Positions 33,970 through 43,053 of a stretch of 64,000 nt of DNA are shown one piece after another. The notes under the pieces were generated by a model. That model did no database searches and was not told where the DNA came from. It worked only from the letters and a program-made list of their open reading frames with translations. The DNA is from Rhizobiales bacterium Ga0077537 (GTDB lineage: Bacteria > Pseudomonadota > Alphaproteobacteria > Rhizobiales > Hyphomicrobiaceae), in assembly GCA_001464955.1 (NCBI GenBank), contig LNEM01000030.1:1-64000 (forward strand), read 5' to 3'. A program made the translations under genes and the position numbers. Within the stretch, counting starts at the first letter, position 1. Every line of letters begins with the position of its first letter.

Positions 33970-35217
33970 ATGTCCGATCGCACGGAGAGCCCTATGGTCG
34001 CCGAGTTGCCCGAAACTGGTTCGCCGAGCAGCCGCTTCGACGGCGTGATCTGTATCGGCGGCGAGGACTGGTGGTACCACAACCGGGGCCACTTCGATTT
34101 CCAGATCATGCGCCGGCTCGCCGAGCGCTGGCCCGTACTCTTCGTGAATTCGATCGGTGTCCGCATGCCGAGCCCCTCCGAGGGCTCGAAGTTCCTCGCC
34201 CGCATCGGCCGCAAGGCGCTGAGCCTCGGCCGCGGCCTGTCCCGGATCGAGAACGGTTTTCATGTTTTCTCACCCCTCGTCCTCCCCGGCGAACGCGGCC
34301 AGCGGATGACCGGCTGGGCTCTCGCACCGCAAATCAGGCTGGCGGCGTCCATGGCCGGCATCCGTCGCCCCTTGCTCTGGGTCCACTGTCCGGCCGGCGC
34401 CGATCTCGTCGATGCCATCCCCTCGGATTTCGTCGTCATGCAACGAACAGATCGGTTCGAGGCCTTCCCGGAGGCGGATGGTGCCGTCGTCTCCCGCCAG
34501 ATCGCGAAGCTCAAGCAGCGCGCGGATCTGGTGGTCTATTGTGCTTCCCACCTCATGACCGAAGAGGCCGGCGAGGTCCGCCGCAGCCTGCTCCTGACCC
34601 ACGGCGCGGACGTCTCGCGCTTTGCGGAAGCCGGCCGCAGTCCGTCCCCCGAGCCACCCGACGTTGCCTTCCTGCCGCGACCGCGTGTCGGCTTCGTCGG
34701 CGGCATCGACGCCCACACGTTCGATCCGGAACTGTTTCTCGCCGTCGCGCGCTCACTTCCCGACATGGCCTTTGTGATGGTGGGCGGCGTCTCGCTCGAG
34801 CCAGGCTGGTGCCCGCTGCCGAATGTCCACTTCCTTGGCCGAAAGCCCTACGACGATGTCGCGCGCTATATGGCTGCATGCGACGTGCTCATCATGCCGT
34901 GGAACGACAGTGACTGGATCAAGGCCTGCAACCCGATCAAGCTGAAGGAATACCTGGCGACGGGCCGCCCCGTCGTCACGGCCGACTTCACCGCCCTCGA
35001 CGGCTGGCGCGACCTGGTACACGTGGCAAAGGGACCGGAAGCTTTCGCAGCAGCCATACGCACCGCCCTCGCGCGCCCCCTCGATCACGAAGCGGTGCTC
35101 TCCCGCCTCGACGGCGAGACGTGGGCGTCGAAGGCCGATCTGTTGTCCCGTACGATAGAGAGCTGCGGTGTTCGTTTCGTCCCCGGCGCGCACCGGCCCG
35201 AGGCGGCGACGGCCTGA
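33970..35217 (+). CDS. Glycosyltransferase (GT-B, GT4-like)
   Basis: A 415-residue GT-B protein. The N-terminal half contains DGVICIGGEDWWYHNRGHFD and VHCPAGADLVDAI; the C-terminal half has PRVGFVGGIDAHTFDPEL, VHFLGRKPYDDVARYMAACDVLIMPW and NPIKLKEYLATGRPVV, the usual donor-binding and acceptor motif region. It is the only plus-strand gene of the EPS block and ends seven bases from the convergent polymerase gene. The donor and linkage are unknown. Confidence 0.86.
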   Translation: MSDRTESPMVAELPETGSPSSRFDGVICIGGEDWWYHNRGHFDFQIMRRLAERWPVLFVNSIGVRMPSPSEGSKFLARIGRKALSLGRGLSRIENGFHVFSPLVLPGERGQRMTGWALAPQIRLAASMAGIRRPLLWVHCPAGADLVDAIPSDFVVMQRTDRFEAFPEADGAVVSRQIAKLKQRADLVVYCASHLMTEEAGEVRRSLLLTHGADVSRFAEAGRSPSPEPPDVAFLPRPRVGFVGGIDAHTFDPELFLAVARSLPDMAFVMVGGVSLEPGWCPLPNVHFLGRKPYDDVARYMAACDVLIMPWNDSDWIKACNPIKLKEYLATGRPVVTADFTALDGWRDLVHVAKGPEAFAAAIRTALARPLDHEAVLSRLDGETWASKADLLSRTIESCGVRFVPGAHRPEAATA

Positions 35218-35224
35218 CGCGTCG

Positions 35225-36595
35225 TCATCCTGCCTTGACGAGCCCGACGGCAACCGGCACCGGCCATCGCCCGGCGGCCGCGTGCCGTCCGGCCACCATC
35301 GCCTCCCCCTCCGGCATCACCCATCTGACCCGCCGCGGCGTCGGCGCTGCGACAGGTCGCGCCTTCACACTGGCGGCGCTGCGAACAGGATCGGCGAGAC
35401 AGCCCCCGAGGCCGAGAAAGAAGAAGAAGTAGGCGAACGGCACATTCCAGTAGTGGACCGTGCAGCCGAGCAGCATCAAGGCCATGAGCGAAATGACCCA
35501 TCCATGCCCCATGCGCTTGAGTGCCGGGCTGGCGCGCCGCATCCGTCGTGTCGCTCCGAACATCAGGAACGCGATCCCGAGCACCAGCAGCAGGAATGCT
35601 GGCAGACCGCCACGAATGGCGATCACGAGCCAGAATGCATCGATCGTCGACGACACCATCCAGAGCGGCCGGTCCCAGTCGTTGAGGCCGAGCCCCGTCA
35701 GCGGGTGCGACCACACGTTTTCGAGCCCGTGCTCCCAGATCATCAGACGGTAGTAGCCGGTCCACGGATCGAGCGTCAGCCCCGTCGCGATGAGCGCGAA
35801 CGGCGAACGCGTCGCAACGAGCGACAGCGCACCGAACGCACCCGCGATCACGGCGAATGCGATCGCCACACGGCCCTTGATGCCGCGCGTGGCCTTGTCG
35901 AAAGCCATCAGTGCCACCTGCACGCCGAGGCTCAACATCGGCGCCGACGAGACACTCGTCATCGCGCACGCCGCGACGAAGAGGCTGCGCGTGATGGCTG
36001 TCATCTCGCGCCGCGCCGCATAGGCGGCAAGCGCGAGCCCACTGGCGCAGAACGTCCCGAGATGGATGGGATGGTCGAACGGTCCGAACGCGCGCGTGAG
36101 CCCGCCACGTTTCTCCACCGCCACCGGATGCACATAGCCCGTGACCTTGGCGAGGAAGTCATGCAGGAAGATCTGCCCGCCGAGCATCTCCGGGAGCGCC
36201 ATCAGTCCGGCGACGACGACGGCGCCGAACAGCGATGCCGCTGTCGCCTCGAATGCCGCTTCGCTCCGCACATAGGCCCGAGCAACGATGAAACTGCCGA
36301 AACTGTCGATGGCGAGTGCGGCGCCCGTCTGCAGGCCATCCGCCTGACCGTGATGATAGATGTAGACGAACACCGTCCACATTCCGAAGAACAGGAACAG
36401 GACGTCGAACGTCGCCACGCGAAACGCCTTCGCTCCCACCAGCCGCCACATCGCGAGCGGGATCAGCAGCAGCAGGAGCGCCCGGTGCGGTGGCAGCCGC
36501 GCGCTTCCCACATAGACCGACAGCTCCGTCGGGCAAAGGAAGCTCGCGATCAGCAAGAGGACCGGCCACGGCGTATGTCGGAGCGCTCGACCCAT
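35225..36595 (-). CDS. O-antigen ligase/polymerase-like membrane protein (Wzy type)
   Basis: A 456-residue integral membrane protein with about eleven hydrophobic segments and a large periplasmic loop in the middle. The segment around residues 285-305 (WEHGLENVWSHPLTGLGLND) fits the WxxP-GxG-type region of Wzy polymerases and WaaL ligases. In the EPS cluster it most likely polymerises repeat units on the periplasmic side. It lies 79 bases downstream of the priming transferase gene on the same strand. Sequence in this family is poorly conserved, so polymerase versus ligase is decided by context only. Confidence 0.82.
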   Translation of the reverse strand: MGRALRHTPWPVLLLIASFLCPTELSVYVGSARLPPHRALLLLLIPLAMWRLVGAKAFRVATFDVLFLFFGMWTVFVYIYHHGQADGLQTGAALAIDSFGSFIVARAYVRSEAAFEATAASLFGAVVVAGLMALPEMLGGQIFLHDFLAKVTGYVHPVAVEKRGGLTRAFGPFDHPIHLGTFCASGLALAAYAARREMTAITRSLFVAACAMTSVSSAPMLSLGVQVALMAFDKATRGIKGRVAIAFAVIAGAFGALSLVATRSPFALIATGLTLDPWTGYYRLMIWEHGLENVWSHPLTGLGLNDWDRPLWMVSSTIDAFWLVIAIRGGLPAFLLLVLGIAFLMFGATRRMRRASPALKRMGHGWVISLMALMLLGCTVHYWNVPFAYFFFFLGLGGCLADPVRSAASVKARPVAAPTPRRVRWVMPEGEAMVAGRHAAAGRWPVPVAVGLVKAG

Positions 36596-36674
36596 GCGCC
36601 GCTTGGTTCCTCGCGTTCGACTTCAGGTTTGGCCCTGAACCGCCGCTTCAGGAGAGCGGCTGGCCAGTTCCATC

Positions 36675-38159
36675 TCAGTAGGCGTTCTTGCTCCCGAGCG
36701 TTCGCGGCACGGTCAGGAGCAGGATCTTGAGATCGAGCCACAGGGACCACGTGTCCACGTACTCGAGATCGAGCGCGATGCGCTTCTCGATCTTTTCCGG
36801 CGTTTCGGTCTCACCGCGATAACCGTTGATCTGCGCCAGTCCCGTGATGCCCGGCTTCACCTGTTGGCGATTGACGTAGCGCACGACGCTGTCCTGGAAG
36901 TGATCGTCGTGGGCGACTGCGTGCGGCCTCGGCCCGACGAGGCTCATTTCCCCCCGCAACACGTTCAGGAGTTGCGGCAGTTCGTCGAGGCTGAGCGCGC
37001 GCAGCACCCGCCCGACCCGCGTCACGCGCGGATCGTTGCGCGTCGCCTGCTTGATCTCGCTGCCGTCCTCCACGACGTACATGGTGCGGAACTTGATGAC
37101 CTCGAAGATCTTGTTGTTGAGGCCGCGCCGCCGCTGGCGGAAGAAAACCGAGCCCCGGCTGTCGAGCTTGATGACCAGCGCGATGACGGCCATCACGGGC
37201 AGCGCCGCGACGAGCAGGATCGCGCCGAGCACGTAGTCTTCCACCGCCTTCACGATACGCGACCAGTCCGCGAGCGGCTTCTGCTTCACGTCGATGAGTC
37301 CGACGCTGCCGATGTTCGACACCTGGTGCGCCGGCCCCTGCTCGACGAGATCCGACGCGATATGCGTCACGACGTGCAGGCTCACCGGTAGATGCTCGAG
37401 CTTGCGCGCGATCGCCTGCGTCCGCTGGTCGGCCGCCTGCGGCAGCGCGATGATGATGCGGTCGATATGTCCGGCCCGTGCTGCAGCGATCAGATCGGCG
37501 AGGCGCCCGGCCACTGTCGGTGCACCGTCTTCGACCCGCTTCGCATCGAGGCGATCGTCGTAAAGCCCGCCGAACCGGATACCGAGTTTCGGATTGGAGA
37601 GATGCTCTTCCACCCGTCGCGCGATCGCACCGCTGCCGTAGACTGCCACGCGCGCGTTGAAATGCCCCGCCCGCGTCAAGCGTGCCAGATACGACCGCGC
37701 CAGGAGCCGGACGTCCAGCAGCAGCACGAAGCTCATGATGAACCAGACGAGATACCAGATCCAAAGGTGCATATCGCGTGGCACGAACGGCAACCCGAGA
37801 CCGAGGACGGCGAGAAACGCGATGCTGAGCGACGCTGCAAGTTTGGTCGGCTCCACCGGAAAGTCGTGCACGCGATCGGTATCGTAGAGGCCGTAGTTCT
37901 TGAGACAGCCATAGGCGATGATCGCGGAGACGAGGCAGGCCTGCGTGTGCTTCAGCCAGTCCACCTCGAGACCGCCGCCGTAGGCATAGAACAGCGCCGG
38001 CACCATGCCGCCGGCAATGACGGCTGCCACGTCGAGGAATCCGACGAGATCGGCCGCGATGCGTCGCGAGAAACGGCGTTCCGGCGCCTTGCCGATCTCC
38101 GAGAGGCCGATGTCCGGCTGTGCCGCAACAGAACCTGCCTCGAGCGTTGACGTCGTCAT
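36675..38159 (-). CDS. Undecaprenyl-phosphate sugar phosphotransferase (WcaJ/ExoY family)
   Basis: A 494-residue polyprenol-phosphate hexose-1-phosphate transferase that should prime EPS assembly. It has five N-terminal membrane helices (to about 165), a CoA-binding-like nucleotide domain (AVYGSGAIARRVEEHL near 172), a further membrane segment near 300, and the C-terminal catalytic domain with RQRRRGLNNKIFEVIKFRTM, LSLDELPQLLNVLRGEMSLVGPRP and KPGITGLAQINGYRG. The usual sugar is glucose or galactose. A hairpin (38182-38202) lies in its 5' region. Confidence 0.92.
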   Translation of the reverse strand: MTTSTLEAGSVAAQPDIGLSEIGKAPERRFSRRIAADLVGFLDVAAVIAGGMVPALFYAYGGGLEVDWLKHTQACLVSAIIAYGCLKNYGLYDTDRVHDFPVEPTKLAASLSIAFLAVLGLGLPFVPRDMHLWIWYLVWFIMSFVLLLDVRLLARSYLARLTRAGHFNARVAVYGSGAIARRVEEHLSNPKLGIRFGGLYDDRLDAKRVEDGAPTVAGRLADLIAAARAGHIDRIIIALPQAADQRTQAIARKLEHLPVSLHVVTHIASDLVEQGPAHQVSNIGSVGLIDVKQKPLADWSRIVKAVEDYVLGAILLVAALPVMAVIALVIKLDSRGSVFFRQRRRGLNNKIFEVIKFRTMYVVEDGSEIKQATRNDPRVTRVGRVLRALSLDELPQLLNVLRGEMSLVGPRPHAVAHDDHFQDSVVRYVNRQQVKPGITGLAQINGYRGETETPEKIEKRIALDLEYVDTWSLWLDLKILLLTVPRTLGSKNAY

Positions 38160-38181
38160 GTGCGCGGAACCTCACTCTTTC

Positions 38182-38202
38182 GCCGAACTCACTCCGTTCG
38201 GC
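38182..38202. promoter_or_regulatory. Inverted repeat upstream of the priming transferase gene
   Basis: GCCGAAC and GTTCGGC form a 7-bp stem around a seven-base loop. It starts 23 bases before the transferase ATG (minus strand) and 83 bases after the stop of the upstream co-polymerase gene. It may be a regulator site or an mRNA leader hairpin. There is no T-tract, so a terminator is less likely. Confidence 0.35.
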
Positions 38203-38284
38203 AGGAATGGTTCGCGCAATGAAGCATGAAAACGGTGAATTTTCGTTGAAAGACAATCCATTGATCGGACAGGCAGACGCCGCC

Positions 38285-40486
38285 TCAGGCCGCGCGCCGG
38301 GACGGTACGGGCTGCCTCCGTGCGGGCCCGGCGCCGCTCTGCGCCGTCTGCTCGCACTTGTTGAGAACGATGCCGCTCATGCGCGCCGCGTTGGCGCCGA
38401 GCAGCTTCATCGTCCGTCGCAGCACGTCCTTCGGGGTCCGGCCGGCCGTGGCGACGAGGACGATCTGGTCGGCATATCCGGCCAGGATCCGCGCATCGGT
38501 CACCGGCAGCACCGGCGGGCAATCGATGATGATCGTATCGAAGTACATCTTGAGGCGGGCGAGGCGCTGCGCAAACCCGGGCGCATCCAGCACGTCCTGT
38601 GGCGAGAGTGGAAACGCGCCGAGATTGCCGGCCGCGATCACGGCGAGGCCCGTCGACGTATCCTTGAGAATGACGCTTTCGAAGTCGAGCCCCTTGCCGA
38701 CCGCATCGGCCAGTCCGGGCTCATCCTCGAGGCGCAACTGATGTGTCAGCTTCGAGCGCCTGAAATCTGCATCGATCAACAAGGTGCGCGCACCCCGGGC
38801 AACGAGCGCCAGCGCCAGGTTGGCACCCGTGATGGTCGTGCCTTCGTTCGGCAAGCTGGACATGACGATGATCACGCGCGGCGACGCATCGTGCCGTTGC
38901 CGCTCGAGCTGATCGCACATCTTGAACACCGCCCGCGCAAACGAACCGTTGGGGCGAGCAAGAACGAGCCGCGCGGCGAGCAACGGATCGCCGAGACCGT
39001 CTGATTGCCGCTTGAGCATCGGGAGAGTCGCGAGCAGCGGCACACCCAGCAGCGTCTGCACTTCCTCGGCCCGTGACACGCCGGTCCGCATCAGCTCGAG
39101 CAGGAGCGCGAGCCCTGTTCCGAGCCCGAGCCCAAGGACGAGACCGATCAACGCGATCTGCTTGCGTTTGGGTGCCATCGGGCCGAACGGAACATCGGCA
39201 CGCTCGACGATGCGCGCATCCGGCAGATGCAGGTCCTGCGTTTCCACGGTCTGCTTGTAGCGCCCGAGGAACGTCTCGAAGATCCGTCGCGAGGTCTCGG
39301 CTTCACGCTCGAGGTCCCTCAGCTTGACGGCCACTTCCTTCGAGATCGACTGCTGCTCCTTGAGCTGGTTGAGGCTGACCTCGAGCATGCGCTCGCGATC
39401 GACGGCCACGTCGTGCTGGCTCTTCACGGTCGCGAAGATCTGGCGCATCTCGCGAGCGATCTGGCTTTCGACGTCGACTACTTCGGCGCGCACCTTCGCC
39501 ATCTCGGGATGCCGCGGCCCATACTTGGTCAGCAGCTCCGCTTCCTTCTTCGTGGCCTTCGCATGCTGATCCTTGAGCATGCGGATGGTTTCGCTCGACA
39601 TCACTTCGGCGATGTTCGCCGCCGTCCCGTTCTTCATCAGCGCGCTGAGTTCGTCGAGCCGCGCCCGCGCTTCGGTGGTCGAGTTGCGCGCGACGACCGT
39701 CTGCTCCATGAGCCGCGCCAGTTGCTTTTCGGAAAGCAACTGCCCCTCCGCATCGAAGATGCCGTTCTCGGCCTTGAAGCGCGCGACTTTCTGCTCCGCC
39801 TCCGCGAGCTTCGAGCGGAGGCCGTCGAGGCGGGGCTCGAGCAGTTCGGCCGCCAGCCCCGTCGCTTTCACTTTCATGTCGATCTGGTCGCGGACATAGA
39901 CTTCAGCGATCGTGTTCGCGATGCGCGCGGCCTTGACCGGATCGCGCGATTTGAATGTGACTTCGACGACGAGCGAGTTGCGCACCCGTTGCGCCTTGAG
40001 CCGCTCGTGGAACCGGGTTGCGACCACGTCCTTTTCCGGTGCGTCGGAGCCGATCGATCCGGCCTTCGGCCCGAGCACCATGTCGGACGCACTTTCCGGC
40101 GTCGGCTTGTGCGTATGCGCGGTCACGCCCGCGCTCGCCTTACGCTCCGGCTGACCGCCGAATTCCGGGTCATTCCTGAGGCCCAGCGCGTCGATCACTT
40201 TGAGAGCGATGAACCGCGACTTGAGGATTTCCACCTGGCTTTCGATGGTCGGTGTATCACCGGCGATATCCGGCAGCACCGCATCGAGCGAGACGATGGT
40301 CTTCTTGCGGGGATCGATCTGGATGGTTGCTGTGGCTTCGTACTGGTTCGGAAGCGACAGCGCCAGTCCGACGGCGGCAGCGGCCGCGAGACAGGTCAGG
40401 GTCAGGATCAGCCAGACGCGACGGCGCAGCGCGGCGAGAATGTCGCCGACGTTGATGCCACCACCGTTATCCGGTTCTTCTTCCAA
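38285..40486 (-). CDS. Wzc-like polysaccharide co-polymerase with degenerate kinase P-loop
   Basis: A 733-residue EPS chain-length/transport protein. The N-terminal Wzz domain has a membrane helix at about 25-47, a long coiled-coil periplasmic part, and a second helix near 432-458. The cytoplasmic C-terminal domain (about 500-715) is a BY-kinase fold with Walker A' LLIDADFRRSKL and Walker B TIIIDCPP. The P-loop reads SSLPNEGTTITGANLA where active kinases have GEGKS/T, so the nucleotide-binding lysine is replaced by threonine. The usual C-terminal tyrosine cluster is also absent. It may be a structural co-polymerase without kinase activity. Confidence 0.9.
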   Translation of the reverse strand: MEEEPDNGGGINVGDILAALRRRVWLILTLTCLAAAAAVGLALSLPNQYEATATIQIDPRKKTIVSLDAVLPDIAGDTPTIESQVEILKSRFIALKVIDALGLRNDPEFGGQPERKASAGVTAHTHKPTPESASDMVLGPKAGSIGSDAPEKDVVATRFHERLKAQRVRNSLVVEVTFKSRDPVKAARIANTIAEVYVRDQIDMKVKATGLAAELLEPRLDGLRSKLAEAEQKVARFKAENGIFDAEGQLLSEKQLARLMEQTVVARNSTTEARARLDELSALMKNGTAANIAEVMSSETIRMLKDQHAKATKKEAELLTKYGPRHPEMAKVRAEVVDVESQIAREMRQIFATVKSQHDVAVDRERMLEVSLNQLKEQQSISKEVAVKLRDLEREAETSRRIFETFLGRYKQTVETQDLHLPDARIVERADVPFGPMAPKRKQIALIGLVLGLGLGTGLALLLELMRTGVSRAEEVQTLLGVPLLATLPMLKRQSDGLGDPLLAARLVLARPNGSFARAVFKMCDQLERQRHDASPRVIIVMSSLPNEGTTITGANLALALVARGARTLLIDADFRRSKLTHQLRLEDEPGLADAVGKGLDFESVILKDTSTGLAVIAAGNLGAFPLSPQDVLDAPGFAQRLARLKMYFDTIIIDCPPVLPVTDARILAGYADQIVLVATAGRTPKDVLRRTMKLLGANAARMSGIVLNKCEQTAQSGAGPARRQPVPSRRAA

Positions 40487-40515
40487 CTCAGTCCCCCACT
40501 CCAGACATCCGGAGT

Positions 40516-41835
40516 TCAGAAACGGTACTTTGCACCGATGAAGATTTTATCCACCTTGCGGTCGAGATCGCTGTCGCTGCTGGTCAGTTCCTGATGCTCG
40601 TAGCCCATGGAAATCAGCCAGTTTCGATTTAGGATGTAGTCCGCCCCGAGCGACGCGCTCCAGATCTTGTCTGTGCGATCTTCGCCGATATAGTCGCCGA
40701 GCTTGTAGTTGACTTGCCCCGAGATGATCAGGTTCCGCCACATCTCGTAATCCGCCCGGACGCCGTACGAAGTCGTGATCCGTCCCGAAGCGAGGCCGTA
40801 CGTGGTTGCCTGCACATCGCGCGCGGTGGTGAACCCGAGCGTCACGAGCGGCGAAACGTACCAGTCGAGCCGCGCCTCGTAGACGGGTGTCGAGATATCG
40901 ACCAGTCCGGCTTGCAGGTAGTCCTGATAGAAGTAACCGCCCTTCAGCGTGAGCTTCACCAGCGGAGACAGCTCCATCTCGACGCCGGCCGTCGCCTTTA
41001 TGCCCTCGGCATCCCGGTCGATCAGGCTATCGCCCCGGTTCTCCTGGACGCGCCCCGCCACCTCGCTGAACACCCGGTATCCGGGCGAAAGCCGCATTCC
41101 GAGGCGGATGAATGGCTCGAGCAGGCTGAAATCTCGCTGGTTCTGCTCGATCACGCTGCCGTCGTTGGCTTCCGCGTTCTTGAAATCGAAGATCGCGTAG
41201 CGCGCACCGATCGCCATGTCGATGCGCCCGGCGCGATGCGACAGCCCGCCCTCGAAGCGCGTCAGCGCGAGCTCCGTCGGCTTCTTGGCCGCTTTCGGCC
41301 GCTCCTCGTCGACACTGTCGTCGTGATAGACCCCCGTCGACATTTCGCCGAAGAGGTTCGTCGCATGCGTGATGTCGAGGCGCCCGAGCACGCGCACGCT
41401 GCCGTCGATATAGCGCAGCTCGGCGTCCCGGTGATCGCCGACCGCCCGCCCTTCGGCCCGGATGTCGAGCATGTGCCGGGCGAAGTTCGACTTCATCTCT
41501 AGCGCCGTCGATACCTCGTGCTGGATCGAGCGCGGCCGCCCGATGGCTTCATCGAGGCTGTCCCGGGTCCATGTCGTGCGGAACCCCAGGGACGGCAGCA
41601 GCAGATAGTTTCCGATCCGGATGCCGAGCGGCTGCAACCCGTCCCGGGGCCGATCCCTGACGCTGACCGCTCCGAGTTGCTTGGCGTAGTCCCATTGCAG
41701 GTCCTCGCCGAGCGCAGGCAGGGCGCCGAGGGACACGGCCGCGGCGATGCAGCTCGCAGCCCTCGCCACGAACCACGATCGGTGCAACCAGTCCGGCGGG
41801 CCCCCCTCGCCGTTCGCGCCCCCAGATTTCGGCAT
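40516..41835 (-). CDS. Outer membrane beta-barrel protein (EPS-associated)
   Basis: A 439-residue protein. An N-terminal export signal covers about residues 18-40 (ASCIAAAVSLGALPALG), followed by repeated amphipathic beta strands and the final strand ending in VDKIFIGAKYRF, with a terminal Phe typical of barrel insertion. This type of barrel is often encoded beside Wza and Wzc homologues in alphaproteobacterial EPS clusters, but its role there is not established. Its ATG overlaps the stop of the Wza-like gene by one base (TGATG). The longer upstream frame is antisense to nothing recognised but reads through the Wza-like gene in another frame and is rejected. Confidence 0.85.
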   Translation of the reverse strand: MPKSGGANGEGGPPDWLHRSWFVARAASCIAAAVSLGALPALGEDLQWDYAKQLGAVSVRDRPRDGLQPLGIRIGNYLLLPSLGFRTTWTRDSLDEAIGRPRSIQHEVSTALEMKSNFARHMLDIRAEGRAVGDHRDAELRYIDGSVRVLGRLDITHATNLFGEMSTGVYHDDSVDEERPKAAKKPTELALTRFEGGLSHRAGRIDMAIGARYAIFDFKNAEANDGSVIEQNQRDFSLLEPFIRLGMRLSPGYRVFSEVAGRVQENRGDSLIDRDAEGIKATAGVEMELSPLVKLTLKGGYFYQDYLQAGLVDISTPVYEARLDWYVSPLVTLGFTTARDVQATTYGLASGRITTSYGVRADYEMWRNLIISGQVNYKLGDYIGEDRTDKIWSASLGADYILNRNWLISMGYEHQELTSSDSDLDRKVDKIFIGAKYRF

Positions 41836-42467
41836 CAGAAGAATCGCTCGGGTACACGAATATTGTCGCCCGGCATGACGATCAGGTCGTTCGGCAACTG
41901 CACCTGGACGTCCTGTCCGGTGCCAGCGCGCGAAAGGACCACGTAATTCTGGTTGGCCCGGTACGTGTAGCCGCCCGCAAGCGCCACCACATCCCGGAGC
42001 CTGAGCCCGGTCTTGTAGGCGAACTCGCCACCGCTGCGCACTTCGCCGTGCACGTAGATCGGCCGGTATCCGGCGACTTCGACGGTCACGCGAGGGTTTT
42101 TGAGATAGCCGTCCGCCAGCCGCCGCGCGATCGCATCCCTGAGACCGTTGAGATCGAGACCGGCCGCCTTCACGTCGCCGACAAGAGGCAGTGAGATCCG
42201 CCCGAGCCCGTTGATCTCGAACACGCCGGAAAGGTCCGGCTCGCCGAACACGGTGAGCTTCACCTTGTCGCCGGCGTTGAGCTGATAGGCCAGAAGATCG
42301 CGGGCCCCGATCGCGCTGGCCGGCAGTGACGGTCCGACGCGCCCCCCGTCCGAGCAGGCGCCGACGCTCATCAGCAGCGCCACGACGACGATGGGTTTTG
42401 CACGCCAGGCATGGATCAAGCGACGCGAGGACATGGGCTTGACGACTCTCGGCAACCAGGAACGCAT
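41835..42467 (-). CDS. Polysaccharide export lipoprotein (Wza-like)
   Basis: A 210-residue outer-membrane export protein. A lipoprotein signal ends in LMSVGAC near residue 38. The polysaccharide export domain follows with YQLNAGDKVKLTVFGEPDLSG and GRISLPLVGDVKAAGL, and then an SLBB domain with YVHGEVRSGGEFAYKTGLRLRDVVALAGGYT. It forms the outer-membrane exit pore for the polymer. ATG 42467 has GGAG seven bases upstream; ATG 42434 would give a more ordinary signal length. It is shorter than E. coli Wza, as is common in rhizobial EPS systems. Confidence 0.9.
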   Translation of the reverse strand: MRSWLPRVVKPMSSRRLIHAWRAKPIVVVALLMSVGACSDGGRVGPSLPASAIGARDLLAYQLNAGDKVKLTVFGEPDLSGVFEINGLGRISLPLVGDVKAAGLDLNGLRDAIARRLADGYLKNPRVTVEVAGYRPIYVHGEVRSGGEFAYKTGLRLRDVVALAGGYTYRANQNYVVLSRAGTGQDVQVQLPNDLIVMPGDNIRVPERFF

Positions 42468-42526
42468 ACACGCACTCCAGACGGGAGTGCCACGCTGCCT
42501 ATGTTTCCGACAAATAGGTGAAATCC

Positions 42527-42556
42527 GGCTTAATCGGCGGCGCGCCGCGTTAAGCC
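42527..42556. terminator. Hairpin between two minus-strand genes
   Basis: Arms GGCTTAA and TTAAGCC enclose a GC-rich centre that can extend the stem. It lies 25 bases after the stop of the hypothetical gene at 42582-42947 and 60 bases before the Wza-like start. A GGATTTC follows on the minus strand instead of a strong T-run, so termination may be weak; an operator role for the Wza-like promoter is also possible. Confidence 0.45.
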
Positions 42557-42581
42557 TGCCTCACGGGCGAGACGCGCCCCC

Positions 42582-42947
42582 TTAGAGCTGGAACACAGAC
42601 GCCGAGCCGGCGACGACGTCGAATTCACAGAACACCTTCCGCGGCTCGTCGCGCATGGTGATGAAGAGATACGGATGCTTGAAGCGCGCCGGCCAGAGCT
42701 CGTGGTCGAACTGCCAGAGCCCCACGTCGAGCCCACTCTTGCCGATCACGAGGCGCACCTGACTGGCGTGCGACCATTTCGGCTCGACCACGATATGCCG
42801 CGTTCGCGCCGCTTCACCGCATGCGCCGACGGCCCGATCCCGATAGGCCGAGATGATGATTTCGCTCTTCGCAGTGGCAACGACGTACTCTTGCACGCCG
42901 ATTTTCGCGGCCGCCAGCATTACCAGCACGAACACGAGAACACGCAT
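42582..42947 (-). CDS. Hypothetical exported small protein
   Basis: A 121-residue protein, not recognised. The N-terminus (MRVLVFVLVMLAAAKIGV) is a signal peptide or membrane anchor. The rest is a compact alpha/beta-like sequence with two cysteines, near 44 and 108 (GACGEA and VFCEF), that could form a disulfide. It lies between the aminotransferase and the EPS export genes on the same strand. ATG 42947 is chosen because it begins the hydrophobic segment; the ribosome binding site is poor. Confidence 0.6.
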   Translation of the reverse strand: MRVLVFVLVMLAAAKIGVQEYVVATAKSEIIISAYRDRAVGACGEAARTRHIVVEPKWSHASQVRLVIGKSGLDVGLWQFDHELWPARFKHPYLFITMRDEPRKVFCEFDVVAGSASVFQL

Positions 42948-43053
42948 CGCCAGCCCCAGTCGCACCCTCCACGCCGAAACGGGAGCTTGCCCGAGGAAAG
43001 TGAACAAAAGCTTGCGGCTCGTGCCAGACTGACGTGCTGCGCCGGTATGGCCG

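Noticed and set aside
35168-36730. 520-codon plus-strand frame
   Set aside because: It is antisense to the Wzy-like gene; composition is Arg/His/Glu-rich low-complexity as expected for a shadow frame.
36811-38256. 481-codon minus-strand frame
   Set aside because: It is a shifted frame of the priming transferase gene with Arg-rich nonsense sequence.
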